A stretch of 64,000 bases of DNA from Colocasia esculenta (lineage: Eukaryota > Streptophyta > Magnoliopsida > Alismatales > Araceae): positions 67,183,184 to 67,247,183 of the forward strand of contig CM024764.1 of assembly GCA_014218235.1 (NCBI GenBank), given 5' to 3'. Under the pieces are notes generated by a model. That model worked only from the letters and a program-made list of their open reading frames with translations. It ran no database searches and was not told where the DNA came from. How positions within the stretch are numbered: the stretch's first letter is position 1; each line of letters opens with the position of its first letter. A program made the position numbers and the translations under genes. Of the stretch, positions 11,380 through 22,564 are shown piece by piece.

Positions 11380-12947
11380 TGTAAGGAAATCGTGGATGAG
11401 CAAACGCAGTGGAATTTAAAATTTTAAAATGATTTCCTTTGCGGATTGGTTATGGGATTGCAAGAACTCGATTAGATCTAGGAGAAGAACTTGTTTCTTT
11501 CACCTTGCGGAGATTTGGGATCTCCAACGATCGGTGCAGACGTTCCTCGAGATCGTCCTAGCCGCGCAATCGCCTGGCCTCTAGCGGTATCCACACGAGT
11601 AGCGTAGATAGGGACACCCTCTCGTGCTCCACAGCTACCCTCCACCCTTGTAGCCTCCCCTTTGTCCTCTTCTCTTCACAAGAGAGAGACAAGAGAGATA
11701 GAAGAGAGAAGAAGGAGGTGTGAGAGAGAAGAGAGAGAAGATAGAAGAGAGAGAAGATGGGAGGCGGCCAACTTGGCTTGGCCGCCCCCTCTCTCCACCT
11801 CCCTTTTAAAGGGATTAAAAAACCCTAAATTTAATTAATTAATCCCATTCAAAATAGGATTAACATAAACCTCTATAAATATCTCATATTTATATTGATG
11901 TCTCTATCCTTTTGGATTGCTCTTTTGTGTGTGACCCTCTAGGTCCAATATCATTCTGGTAGTAAGCCCAAATAATATTAGAACCCTTTCTAATATTATT
12001 AGAACTCTTCTAACTTGAATTAACTTTTAATTCAAATAAATTAATTATCTCATAATTAATTTATCTTTGGCTCACAGATCATGGGACGCACCAAGCAACA
12101 CGCCACGACCCCCAGATGATACAGGGGATTCTTAATCCATTGGAACCTTTTAGTCAACAGTTGTCGTGCAACTATAGTCCCTCATTCATACAATGCCCCT
12201 AATCACATTTGGAGTACGGCCATGCTGTCAGACTCCTACTTTTGTGATTAGATAGTTCATATCCAACAATTAAATTAGAAACTCTTTTCTAATTAATTGT
12301 GTGACCCTGGCCAGGGATTTGTCCCGGATATGATTCTATAGGGCATTCTCTCTCTGTTGATACTGAGAGTGAATGATCCCTTTTCAACACTCACCAGTCT
12401 TCGCACGCTTCATGACACACCCAATTATCTGACTATACTAGATTCACATACAGTGAATCTATAAGTCAAATATCAAAGTATGTCAATCCCTGTACAAGAC
12501 ATCTATGGTGTCTCAGGTCTAAGGATCAGTTGCACCACTGTGACATAGAGTTTCTTGACTGATAGTCAAAAATCATCACCGTCCAGAAACTCAACATCGG
12601 ATCAGTTCAGTGAACTCATTCTCTAATGAGCACCTGCATACTCACCTTAGTGTCTCCACACAAATGACTGTGAGACCAGTCAGCTTCATCATATGAACAG
12701 GTGTAGTGTGCACTGGTCTAACTGGTCCACTTGATGTCCCACTCAAGTATCCTATGACCAGGAACATTTAGAACTTGTGTTTATAAATATCAGATCTCAC
12801 TATCATAATCTCATTATGATTCTGACATCAATTGCACAAATTCATGGACTTCATTAAAAACATAATGAACGAAAATGCCAACAATTCGAATGAGATAATT
12901 TAAGAAAAGTTCCATTACATAAATGTAATTGGCTTGTAGGGCATACA
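11380..12947 (-). mobile_element. 5' LTR of minus-strand Copia element
   Basis: In element orientation the LTR runs TGTATGCCCTAC... to ...CCTTACA and is followed directly by the PBS. The boundary at 12947 is supported by the abrupt start of plus-strand Copia RT homology at about 12948. A GA-rich tract (11690-11760 on the plus strand) lies inside. No second LTR is visible, since the element runs into the gap at 8185. An alternative right boundary at 12883, with TGTTGGCATT as start, was considered; the TGTA...TACA ends and the RT junction favour 12947. Confidence 0.8.
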
Positions 12948-14156
12948 ATTCTTTCAGTATATTGTCTATTGCCGTCTCCAAAGGCTGGCCCATCCGGCAA
13001 TTAGATGTGAATAATGCCTTCTTGCATGGTTGTCTGACCGAAGACATCTACATGAAGCAGCCTCCTGGGTTCATGGATCAGCATCATCCACACTTTGTCT
13101 ACAAACTGCACAAGGCGCTCTATGGCTTGAAACAAGCTCCGCGGGCCTGGTTTTTCCGGTTGTACTCTCACCTGCTGTCCATGGGATTCATCGGCTCCAC
13201 ATGTGATCCCTCCCTATTTCTGTACAAGAAACAAGGGGTGACCACCTACTTATTAGTATATGTCGATGATATTATCATCACGGGCAGCAGTACCTCTACT
13301 CTTCAGCAGCTCGTTTCCGATCTCTCCTCTGCTTTCTCTCTCAAGGATCTCGGCCAACTACACTATTTCCTTGGTGTTCAGGTGGTTCGGACCTCGTCGG
13401 CATTGTATCTCTCACAACATCAATATATTGTTGATCTCTTGCGCAAAGCGGAACTCCAGGATTCCAAGCCGATGCCCACTCCCCTTCCTCCTCGAGCCTC
13501 TATCTCTTTCGCGGATGGTGAGCCCCTTGCAAATCCCACTGTGTAACGGAGTCTAGTTGGGAGTTTACAGTACGCCACCTTGACCCGACCAGACAGCCTT
13601 TGTCGTGAACAAGGTGTGTAAATTCCTTGCTACGCCTACTTCGGCTCATCTTACAGCTGTCAAGTGGATTCTTCGCTATCTTAAGGGCACCTTGAGTCTT
13701 TCACTGGTGATACGGCCTTCATCTTCCCTTCACCTTCACGCCTACTTTGATGAAGACTGGGCAGGGTGCCCTGACGATCGCCGATCTACAAGTGGTTACG
13801 GGATTTTTCTAGGCGGTAATCTTGTCACCTGGAGCGCCAAAAAGCAAATGACTGTGGCACGTTCGAGCACAGAGGCTGAGCTTCGTGCCATGGCCTCTGC
13901 TGCTACGGAGCTCATTTGGCTTCAACATCTTCTACGGGAGTTGCAGCTACCTATTACTCCTCCTGTGCTATGGTGCGATAACATCAGTGCTCTATACTTG
14001 GCCTCCAATCCCATGTTCAAAGCACGCACCAAGCATGTGGAAGTGGACTTCCACTTTGTTCGCCACCTTGTTCTTCAACGGCAACTTCGTGTCCTGCATG
14101 TTTCCAGTCATGACCAGGTGGCTGATATCTTTACCAAATGTCTTGGCTCCGCTTAG
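12948..14156 (+). pseudogene. Copia RT-RNase H fragment
   Basis: The fragment starts inside the reverse transcriptase domain. It shows QLDVNNAFLHG, LYGLKQAPRAW and the catalytic YVDD (near 13260). A stop codon at 13544 and a small deletion near 13600 shift the frame; RNase H then follows (13605-14156) with the SSTEAE and KHVEVDFHFVR motifs. It ends with the usual VADIFTK stretch and a stop, immediately before a PPT and LTR. Gag, protease, integrase and the RT N-terminus are missing because the minus-strand Copia LTR is inserted at 12947. The RNase H tail from 13809 is repeated at 37096-37467. Confidence 0.93.
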
Positions 14157-14200
14157 TTCCAGGCACTACGAGACAAGCTAAATGTGAGTCCTCCTGTTCA

Positions 14201-14514
14201 ACTTGAGGGGGTGAGTTAGGAAACAGAAGTTGAACAGGGTTGTACTTCTTGTTACGTGTGTGTGTGCATATCCATCTGAATGCTCATGCACATCTGGGAC
14301 TCTATTTTTGGTTTATCTGAAAACTCATGCACATCCGGGACTCTGTTTTGGTTGTGTTGTGCCTGAGGACTTTAGTGTTGTGTGTCCTGAAGGGACTCTT
14401 GTATTGTTTTGGGTCCTCTTGGACTCTTGGTGATATATAATGGATGCCTCGCCATACCAGCAAGGTATTGGCAGATTCTTCCCAGTTCTGTCTTCTCTTT
14501 TCTTCTGGTTTTCA
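14201..14514 (+). mobile_element. PPT and 3' LTR of the plus-strand Copia
   Basis: The polypurine stretch cttgagggggtg (14203-14213) follows the RNase H stop. The LTR starts about 14212 with tgagttagg and ends at about 14514 with ggttttca, some 303 bp, a size normal for small Copia LTRs. A tatataa box lies at 14434-14440. The normal TGTTAGG start seems altered. The near-identical copy is 37498-37799. Confidence 0.8.
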
Positions 14515-15047
14515 CTCAAAGGGAGAAGTGGCAGCGAGAGAAAATTGGACCAACACCTAAGCGAAGGAACGTGGAGGAGGGGAAGAAGGTTAAGGATCAG
14601 GTGCAGATGGAGGAGAGGGAGGCCCCAGCACAAACACACCCCTGCCAGCAAGAACCTTAAAAAAAATGCATGAGCAAGGGGAATCGCCACTCCCTGCCAA
14701 CAAATCTCCTTAGTGGTATTCTCACCCTTTAAACACCCTGGTGTTAGTTGCTATCCAAAAAAGGTATCTCTGAGTAGAATATTGTCGAATATTCCATATA
14801 ATGGAGCCATTAATTTTCTTTAGAACAAAATATTCTTAGCGTTCTGCCCAACCTTCGAGGGGGGGGGGGAGAGAGAGAGAGAGAGGAGGAGGAGGATGAG
14901 GTGCTAGAGGGGGGAGAGAGAAAGAGGAAGTGGAGGTGTTCAGATGGGGGTCACTCCCTCCAGTTCCAATGGGGGGAGGGAGAGAGAGGGAGAGAGTTGC
15001 AAGGGAAGATCGAGGGATTTATAAATTTCTCCAAAGTTGGGTTTAAG
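14515..15047. other. Spacer with GA microsatellite
   Basis: Copia flank sequence with a G-run and GA repeat at about 14861-14890. No gene seen. The same spacer with a slightly different repeat length is at 37800-38334. Confidence 0.7.
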
Positions 15048-15260
15048 TAGGAAGTCGAGGAGTTGAAGCAGATCTATAGTGTCTCATAGGAGGAGACCCG
15101 AAGGTTGATCACCACAATGAACTAGCTCAAACCAGTGCTAGAGGATGCAAAATAAAAGTAGTGCAGTCAAATTTTGGCTTTGGAAGCTCAAGCAAGTGGT
15201 CTTTGATACTAAGGACTTGGTGGACGAGTTTGTCCTTAAAGCTGTTGTGCAGTCATTGGT
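15048..15260 (+). pseudogene. CC-NBS-LRR resistance gene N-terminal fragment (Rx_N-like)
   Basis: In frame pieces one can read EVEELKQI, then LKPVLEDAK, then AVKFWLWKLKQVVFDTKDLVDEF. This order matches the Rx_N coiled-coil domain at the N-terminus of plant CNL immune receptors, which is normally followed by an NB-ARC domain. Two in-frame TAG codons and a shift near 15155 break it, and no P-loop follows, so it is a fragment and not a working gene. The second copy at 38335-38545 shares the breaks. The segment after 15260 is not recognisable and could be intron or other DNA. The fragment lies between a Copia LTR and an old Gypsy LTR. Confidence 0.75.
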
Positions 15261-15425
15261 GCTCATACCAGTAGCATCCCAACCTTCCTCCACCAATTTC
15301 TTCCATTACTGTCTCCCTCCACCAACTTTAGAGGGGTGCCCTCTAGTTTATTGGTGATCCAAGTCCTCTCGATCTCGATCTCCCTACTCCTATGCTCATT
15401 TGATCGCATGAACGAGGTGGTCTTT

Positions 15426-15726
15426 TGTAATGTTGTGGTCGTTCGGATTCAAATTTGGTGAATTTTGTGTGGTGTTTGGGCCAATGTGTGGTCATTGAGC
15501 CGTGGTTGGGGCTATAGTGTGTTGTGTGGGTGTTGTGGACTGAAGGTTTTGGACCACATAGTTCACTGGTTTTCTGTTTGAGAATACGACGGGGTCGGCG
15601 ATGCATTCTGAATGTAGCCTCCACCTATGTTGCAATCTCAGCACCACCTGTTCCATGGTTTTTTCTATTTATGCGATGTATGGCGCGCGTCAGGCTGTCG
15701 TGTGGTATCACGTTTATGAACGCGAC
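15426..15726 (+). mobile_element. Old Gypsy-type LTR, piece 1
   Basis: It starts TGTAATG, then ggtcgttcggattc, as does the younger LTR at 42541. Diverged but collinear similarity to 42541-42830 can be followed by eye. It is interrupted at 15727 by the Tat element; the next piece resumes at 40434, as judged by alignment to 42860 onward of the younger LTR. A duplicate of this piece is at 38712-39012. Confidence 0.7.
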
Positions 15727-17148
15727 TGTAGACACCCGGTTCTGGCTAATTGGCTGAGCTATATTTCTTGTTATCTTAGTGGGCCCCTAATTGGTCACTC
15801 ACCTTGAGCCCATCATTAGCCTTGTTTGTGGTCCATTAAACCATTAAAACGCCTTGAAATCCCGCATATTATCACTTTGAGAGAGTCCTTGGGGCTTAAA
15901 AACTCTTATCTTATCATATGATTGGTTGATAATTCACCTTTTTTTCGGATTTATTGTCACGACGCATCGTGGCGACGCGTCTCTATGTCGCGACGGGTCT
16001 GGCTGCCACGACAGCCCATGCATTATCCATGCACGTGGGTAATACTGTCGCGTCGAACCGCCCCGTCGCGTCTTAGTCGCAGTCCTACGATACGCCGCGA
16101 CAATGGCCGAACCCTCTGGCCATCATAACTGCCCCCTATTTATCCTCTTATGAATCTAGCTTAATCCCAAGGGATTATCCCAATCCCTTGGGCGGGATTT
16201 AGGCCCTAGGGACTCTCCTAAGGATTTCTAAGGACTCTATATCCGATTTTGATGAAGCTTTATCTCCCATTTTTAATTTCTGAGCCATTTTAAGGAGATA
16301 ATGTCATTTATTCTCTCCCCAAGCTCTATATAAATAAGGCCCCTCCTCAAGGACGAGGAGAGACTCATTACCACCCCGAAGGGCTGCCGAAATTCCCTCT
16401 CACCCATACTTAGCATCGCAACCACTCATTTTTACCATTTCCCTTCACATTCCACTCCGCAAAACTACTCCTCTACCATCAATGGAGTGCGGAGCGTGAA
16501 GAGGGCGACCCCAACGATCTCCTGGAGCAGTTGCACATTTTTGGAGCTGTACCCACGCCATGGAGTCGCCCCAATGGGGCTCATCTTCTTCCTCCTTCCT
16601 TCCTCCTATTTCTACATGCATTTTTTGTGTTATTCCTAGATAGAGCATACTTACTATCCACCCATGTTTTCCACACCCATAGGGGTTCAAAACCACCCCA
16701 GGTGCGTTCCCACCATGATTCCCAATTTCCCTCCATTTTTAGAATAGATACTATGCTTAACATATTCTAATAGGGTGTTTTCTTTGTGATTTTCTTTGAT
16801 TGGTAGGCAAACAAGTGAAATCTATGAGAAGCTCTGGTTCTCTAGCCGGCTGGAGGACGAGAAGAAGGTCCATACCCAAATTCTCCCGCATTCAGAGAAC
16901 GCGACGGTGGAGGGTGACGCGACCTTAGACGCGTCAACATAAGCCGACGTGATACCAGCTATCGCGACGGCCATGGCGACCGCGACACCAGGTCCGTTTT
17001 TTTTCTCTTTCCTTTTCCTAGTTTAAGTCAGCCATTATCTTATTCCTATTCATAGGCGACCTGCTAGGTGGCGATCACATCCATATTTCATGCTACTAGT
17101 TTTAGCACACGTTTGCGTGTCGAGGGGAGCACAATCCATGTGATTACA
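15727..17148 (+). mobile_element. 5' LTR of Tat/Ogre-like element
   Basis: It begins TGTAGACACCCGG, a start typical of Tat/Ogre LTRs, and ends GTGATTACA, five bases before the PBS. The length is 1422 bp. The partner is 39013-40433. The 5 bp before it are gcgac and the 5 bp after the 3' LTR are gtgac, a target site duplication with one C-to-T change. The LTR is rich in the palindrome TCGCGA and related words (15959-16110, 16905-16995). A TATA box is at 16327-16336. Confidence 0.93.
16327..16336 (+). promoter_or_regulatory. TATA box of the Tat LTR
   Basis: TATATAAATA in the middle of the LTR, with a CT-rich region downstream, fits the U3/R boundary; transcription would start near 16360. The 3' LTR has TATATAAA at 39613-39620. 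No transcript evidence is available. Confidence 0.6.
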
Positions 17149-17153
17149 CTTGT

Positions 17154-17171
17154 TGGCGATCACGGTGGGAC
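17154..17171 (+). other. Primer binding site of the Tat element
   Basis: TGGCGATCACGGTGGGAC starts five bases after the LTR end. Its complement ends in ...GAUCGCCA, which resembles the 3' end of a tRNA-Arg, the usual primer of Tat/Ogre elements. The identical 18 bases occur at 62256 behind the third Tat LTR. The exact tRNA is inferred from memory of plant tRNA-Arg ends. Confidence 0.75.
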
Positions 17172-18365
17172 CTTCACTGCCACCCTCGTGGATTTTAACT
17201 GCTTGCTTGCCATACTTTCTTCTTTCTTTGCCTTTTTAGTGTCTTGTTAGTCTTTTGTTCTTTGTTTCCTGCATTCTTTTCTGCTCTGTTATTGTCGCGA
17301 CAGATCACGACGACGCGACCTTGTCGCGTCGCATCGGGGAGACGCATTCTCAGGTCAGTGCTCTTTACTCCCATGTTCACTTTATCCAATGCCCATGAGA
17401 TCATGTATCCTTGTTCCATGGCCTATATCATGTGTCCTCGTGTTTCTATCTGTTAGAATCCTGTCAAGGTTCGGATTTTCCTTTCATTTTCATTTGTAAG
17501 TTTCGGTTCCTATCGCGGCAGCCGGAGAGGACGCGAACAGGTCGCGTCTTGTCACGACGTCGCGTTATCAGGTTTGCTTTGTATGTTACTGTTTTTGTCC
17601 ATGAATCAATTTCTCTGTACTTCCTGACCTATGTTGTACTGATTTAGTGCCTTTTGTTGTTTCTCATTTTGGTAGGGTAGGCTGCTTGAGTTGAGTTGGT
17701 GACTTGTTGTGTTTTCGGGCCTTTGTCAGTATCGCGACAGCCCGCGCTGTCGCGATAGGGTCGCAGCGTATACGGCCGCCGCGACTTTGCCCGAGGACTT
17801 GTTTTGTCATCCTGTTTGCTCCTCACCTTCATTCTTGCATACATTTCGGGTCTCTTGGTCCCTTGCATACGCCTTTCATCCCATCTGTTCAGGTTCCCCC
17901 TTGGTTGAGTGAGTCCTCTCACCTACGAGCACTCGTAGGCTAACTCGGGCCCACTTTTCGAGGACCTCCGTAAGTCCTCGTGACCGTACGCACGTTGCGG
18001 TTCACCGGGCCGGTGGTACCCGTTGCACCCATAGTTTGAGCCACCCTCGCATGTGAGTGTACACCACCCTTAGCCACACCGAAGCACTTGAGTTCATTCC
18101 TACTAGGGACCGGTTGACCGAGTGACATCCCTTTAATAAATTCATTTAAAAGGTCAAGTTCAAACCTTAAGGAATTTGCGCTTTAAACATGACAACTTGA
18201 GTGTTTTGGTCCACCCCTTCTCATCTCAGTCTTTCTTGCTGTGATAGAGTTTAAGTGTGTCTGTATCACTCTCCCAATTGGTTGGGGAGGTGCATGCGTC
18301 ATTGCCTAGGGAGATCGAGTCAGTCCCCTCCGATCCTTGTACTTAATCATAATCCTTTGTTCGAT
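17172..18365 (+). other. Leader of the Tat element
   Basis: About 1.2 kb of noncoding sequence between PBS and gag. It carries repeated CpG-rich palindromic words (gtcgcgac, cgcgacc) at 17295-17340, 17515-17560 and 17730-17800. No convincing upstream ORF. Confidence 0.75.
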
Positions 18366-21300
18366 ATGGACCAATTCCATGTCCTTGCCGATGATACCTT
18401 GCCTATCGGGCTCCTTGAAGATGTGGCCCAATCCACTACGGCCGTACTTCCAGCCCCTGTTCAGTCTCCCCTCATCGTTGGGGGTCAATCCCGTCCTCCT
18501 TCCCCTCCAAGGGGAGATGACCCCCATTCGCAGTTCAGTCAGCTACTTCCTCATCTGACTTCAGAACAAGTTCGAGAGTTCATTGTTGTTGCCAAAGGCA
18601 AGCAGCCCTTGTCTCCTCCTCTGCCCATGTTGCCTCAGCACCCCATCTTCCTTCCTCAGGGGCAGATCCTACACCCCTCCATCCTCGGGCCATTCATTTT
18701 TCAGAGCCAGACTACCTTCCAGCACGAGAGGTTCGGCCTCAGTCCCCTCCAATTTCAAACTACTATACAGCTGAACCTTCTTTTCTGCCCCGCGAGAGAT
18801 CTCATACTTTCGAGCAACCTCGCTCCATTGTCTCTACACATCACGTTCAAGCCCCCTCCGACTTCCTTACGAGTGGGCCGTTATGAAAAAGGAGCTCCAT
18901 GACCTCAGAAAGCAGATAGACCCTCGAAAGGTAGCCGACATCGCTCTCCCGTCATTCCAATACCTCCGGGTGCCACCTCAATCAGAGCTCCCTGTCTATC
19001 GGCGATACTCTGGGATAGGGGACCCCTATGTTCATTTGAAGGATTTTGTTTATGAATCTGCGCCACACAAGTACGACCGCCACCTCATGGCCTACTTGTT
19101 CAGAAAATCCTTGGATGGTCTAGCTCTAGAATGGTTTTATTCTTTACCCCCTGAGGAAGCGGAAGATTTCAGAATTGTCCAAGAGAGGTTCCTGCAGCAA
19201 TTCCAAGATCGGGTTGGACCTGAATATTCTTTTGTGGATTTGGTAGCCGAAAAAATGAAGCCTGATGAGGAGTTCTCCACTTATGCTGATCGATGGCGCG
19301 CACAGTCTTCTAAAGTCCACTGCCCCATGCCAGAAGAGGAGAAAGTTAAGTTGCTGATCTCCAATGCCACTCCTACCTACCGAGCCATCCTGGCCATGAA
19401 TGACATTACCACCATGCACCAACTGTATAGCCGAGCCCGCTTTATTCAGACCCAACTTAGAGACTCGCCTATACACTCCATGTTCGAGACCCCTAAAGCC
19501 CGTTACGCCAAGAAACCCCAAGGTCCCTTCACCGAGGGAATCCAAACCAACGAACAGGTAGGTGCAGTCAGTAATCCCCAAGGCCCAGTAGGTAGATCCC
19601 AGCAACCCCAGCAACCTCAACAGCCATGGAACAACAATAGACAACCTCCTCCTCAAGGTCAGAATCCTCCCCAAGATCAGCGCCAATACTCTCAGGTCCC
19701 TCCACCCTAGAATGGTTTTGCATCTAGGAAACCCAACGGACCCAAGAGAGCCCAATATCCTCCTCTGCCCGAATCTTTGGCCGATGTCTTCGCAGCCCTC
19801 ATGTCCTTGAATGCCCTCCGACTCCCTCCTGAGAAGCCGAATTGGAATATGGCAGCGGACCAGACGAAGTATTGTGTGTATCATCGCCACCCGGGCCGCA
19901 ATGTGTCAGATTGCTTCCAATTCAGGGACATCATATATGATCTTCATGAGCAGAATCAGATCGATTGGGCAGAGATGAAGAGGTTAATCCAGACACTAAG
20001 AGACTAGCAGGGTCAGAGGCAACAGCAACAGCAGCAGAGGCGACAGCAGCCACAGCAGCAGCAACAGAAGTAATAGTACCAGCCCTTCCAGCAACAGTAT
20101 CACCAGCAACAGCAACAGCCGTAGCAACCGCAGTAGCCGGCGAATGACCTTGGCATAATCCGCAATCCCATGCCCCAACATCCGGTAGCTCCAAACCCTC
20201 AGCCTGCTCCACCGCCTCCTCCACCCGCACAAGTCAATCCAGTTATCCATCACCCGCCACCAGACGCTCAATGGGCCTTTGATGATGAACACGAAGTGGG
20301 CCAGCTTTTGGCTATTTCTCACATCACACCCTCCACTACCACGGCCTCACCCAATGAACCTCCCTCCTTCACACCCAGCATTGCCACCATCACCTCACCA
20401 CCCTACAACTCCCCCATCATATCACCCATTACTCCCCCACTAAACAACATCCCGCTATCCCCTGCGCCAGCACCTTTACTAGCCAACCCCTCCATTCTGG
20501 ACACCTCACCTTCTCCCCTCCATCACAGCCTTGCCTTGCGGAGCAGACGGATGTTCCACCGGATGTACCCTAATGTGTCCGTGGCCATGCCAGGTCAACC
20601 GGTACAACAAGCCAGCACTCAACAGCAGCAAGATGCAGAAGAAGCAGAGCCGGTCCCGGGGACCCAATATGATATTTTGAAACATCTGGACCAAACTCCT
20701 GCCAAGATCTCTATTTTGGAACTGATCAAGAGATCACAGACTCATCAAGATGCCCTTAGGGCCTTCCTACAGAGAGTCATGGTCAGTGAGGACATGAACC
20801 CCGACAACCTACCCTCCGTGCTTTCTATTGTGAACAAAGGGCCCACAATCACTTTCTCTGATGGCGAATTAGCTGCTCCTGAAGCCAGGAAGATGCCCTT
20901 ATGTGTAACACTCATGATAAATAAGGTAGCCATTGATGCAGCGTTAGTGGATACAGGAGCTTTCATCAACATATGTCCATTAAGCACCCTAAGAGCCTGC
21001 AACATCTCAGAACGCCAGTTGCAACCTACCCCCACTACAATAGCTACATATGACAATTCCCGGCGGGCTTGTCACGGGGTCATCACATTGCAGGCAGAGT
21101 TGGGGCCACTTGCTATGTCAGTCGAATTCTATGTGTTGGACATCGATCACACTTATAAGGCCATTCTGGGATGCCCGTGGATCGAGTCACTAGGGGCAGT
21201 GCCTTCCACAGCTCATCAATGTTTGAAATTTCCCTTTCAAGGAAGGATAGTCAAGGTCAAGAGTGTAACAACAACCCACACCATAGAAGCGGATGAAAGA

Positions 21301-22206
21301 ATTTTGCCCTCAGTCTGGCCATCCAATAAACTAGTCATTTCTATACTTGACGTGAACTACCCCTGGGCATATACCTTCTCCTCTAACCGTCCAATTGTGT
21401 CCCCAACAGTGGCAGCAATCAGGAAGGATGGGTCAGCAAATGCAAAAGGATGGGATATCATGGTCAGAATTGGCTACCAGATTGGAAAAGGGTTGGGCGC
21501 TCACCTCCAAGGCTGAGTCAGAACTGTCACTGGCACGAGAAAATCCACAAAGCATGGTTTGGGGTACGCGGTATGGGCAGCATCCTCATCCCATTCACAG
21601 TCAGATCAGCAACCTCTTGTTTAGACACTTTATGATCACTTCGTCAGAGGACCTGTACAACCAGGATATAACACTATGGTGAAAGAAATACCGAGTTCTG
21701 CATATCAAGCCCTAGAAGCACAACGTCCTGGCAAGAAGAAGAGGGCAGAGGCAGAAACCGAAGAATCAGATATCGAGGATCTGATCTCTACAATTAGTCT
21801 GTTGTTCAAAGAGGATAGCAGTATTTCCGCACCAGAAGCCGAGACAGAAGAGCCAGGAATGGAAGGCCTCAACCGCTTGTTCAGCAAGGAGGGAACATCA
21901 TAGTCTCAAGTGGCAGTATCAGCATCAGCAACCACCACCAAGCGACAGTTGCTTGGATTTGGTGAGGAAATTGAAGTGGTCAGTTCAACCGAATCAACAA
22001 GGGAGCTCTGGCCAGGGTTTTCCCAGTTTCCCGGTCATTTTGTTTCATCCATCTTTATCTACAAATTCCATTTTATTCCCTTATCCCCTCCCCTCATTTT
22101 CCAATTCTCCCCCGACGCTGTAGAAGCGTTACTCCGCCCTTCGACCTTCTTCACCATCCTCTTTAATGGCTCGGTTCTGTCCTTCTCCCGAAACCTCCCG
22201 AGTTAG
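18366..22206 (+). pseudogene. Tat/Ogre gag-protease with G-patch, broken by stops
   Basis: Gag starts near 18366 (MDQFHVLADD). A one-base shift lies between about 18780 and 18880, after which one frame runs from 18883 to 22206. The capsid region (18883-19500) has the FRKSLDGLALEWFYSL and LVAEKMKPDE motifs. A CxxHxxxGHxxxxC-like pattern (CVYHRHPGRNVSDC) lies at 19875. A Gln-rich tract lies at 20005-20140. The retropepsin active site DTGA is at 20950-20961, and a G-patch (MVRIGYQIGKGLG) at 21463-21516, known from Ogre-type polyproteins. Internal stops are at 19708, 20005, 20071, 20074, 20122, 20134, 21514, 21622 and 21901. Eight are TAG or TAA in Gln-like positions and one is TGA. The frame upstream of 18883 is Pro/Ser-rich and poorly conserved. 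Confidence 0.92.
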
Positions 22207-22560
22207 TTTAATGTTTCCTTAAAAAAAAAAATGTGGGTCTTCCTTGTCCCCAGATGGCGATCCCCGTCTCCTCCCCGCTCCTGCTCCCGACGGCGATCCC
22301 AGTCACCTCCTTGCTTTCTCCTGCTCCCGACGGCGATCCCCCTCACCTCCCTGCTTTCTCCTACTCCCGACAGCGATCCCCGTCACCTCTCTACTTTCTC
22401 CTGCTCTCGACGACGATCCCCGTCACCCCCCTTACTCCTGTCGACGGCGATCCCCATCACCTTTCACGCTCCTACTCTCGATGGCGATCCCCGTCACATC
22501 GGCTCCCCGGTAGCGATCGTCGTCCTCCTTTCGCTCAATTCGCGCCTTCGCCTAGTGGCC
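22207..22560 (+). repeat. 40-bp minisatellite between gag-protease and pol
   Basis: 'cgacggcgatccc' recurs at 22289, 22329, 22369 and 22409 (40-bp steps) and then at 22443 and about 22479. Units carry 'cgtcacctccctgctttctcctgctc'-like spacers. In Ogre elements this junction between protease and RT holds stop codons and an intron; here it is filled by the minisatellite. ORFs across it are a by-product of the repeat. Confidence 0.85.
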
Positions 22561-22564
22561 AGAC

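Larger units (their letters stand above)
13809..17148 (+). repeat. 3.34-kb duplicated block, copy 1
   Basis: This block recurs at 37096-40433 with roughly 2-3 percent difference in the parts I compared. It contains the end of Copia RNase H, the Copia LTR, the resistance-gene fragment, the start of an old Gypsy LTR and the 5' LTR of the large Tat element. Left of 13809 the sequence is continuous Copia RNase H, so this is the ancestral copy; the other copy starts abruptly at the same base. The right edge coincides with the end of the Tat 5' LTR. Confidence 0.95.

Noticed and set aside
12884..12947. Ending the minus-strand Copia LTR at 12883 (TGTTGGCATT start)
   Set aside because: The next 64 bases are not RT sequence, while RT homology begins directly at 12948; TGTA...TACA ends fit 12947.
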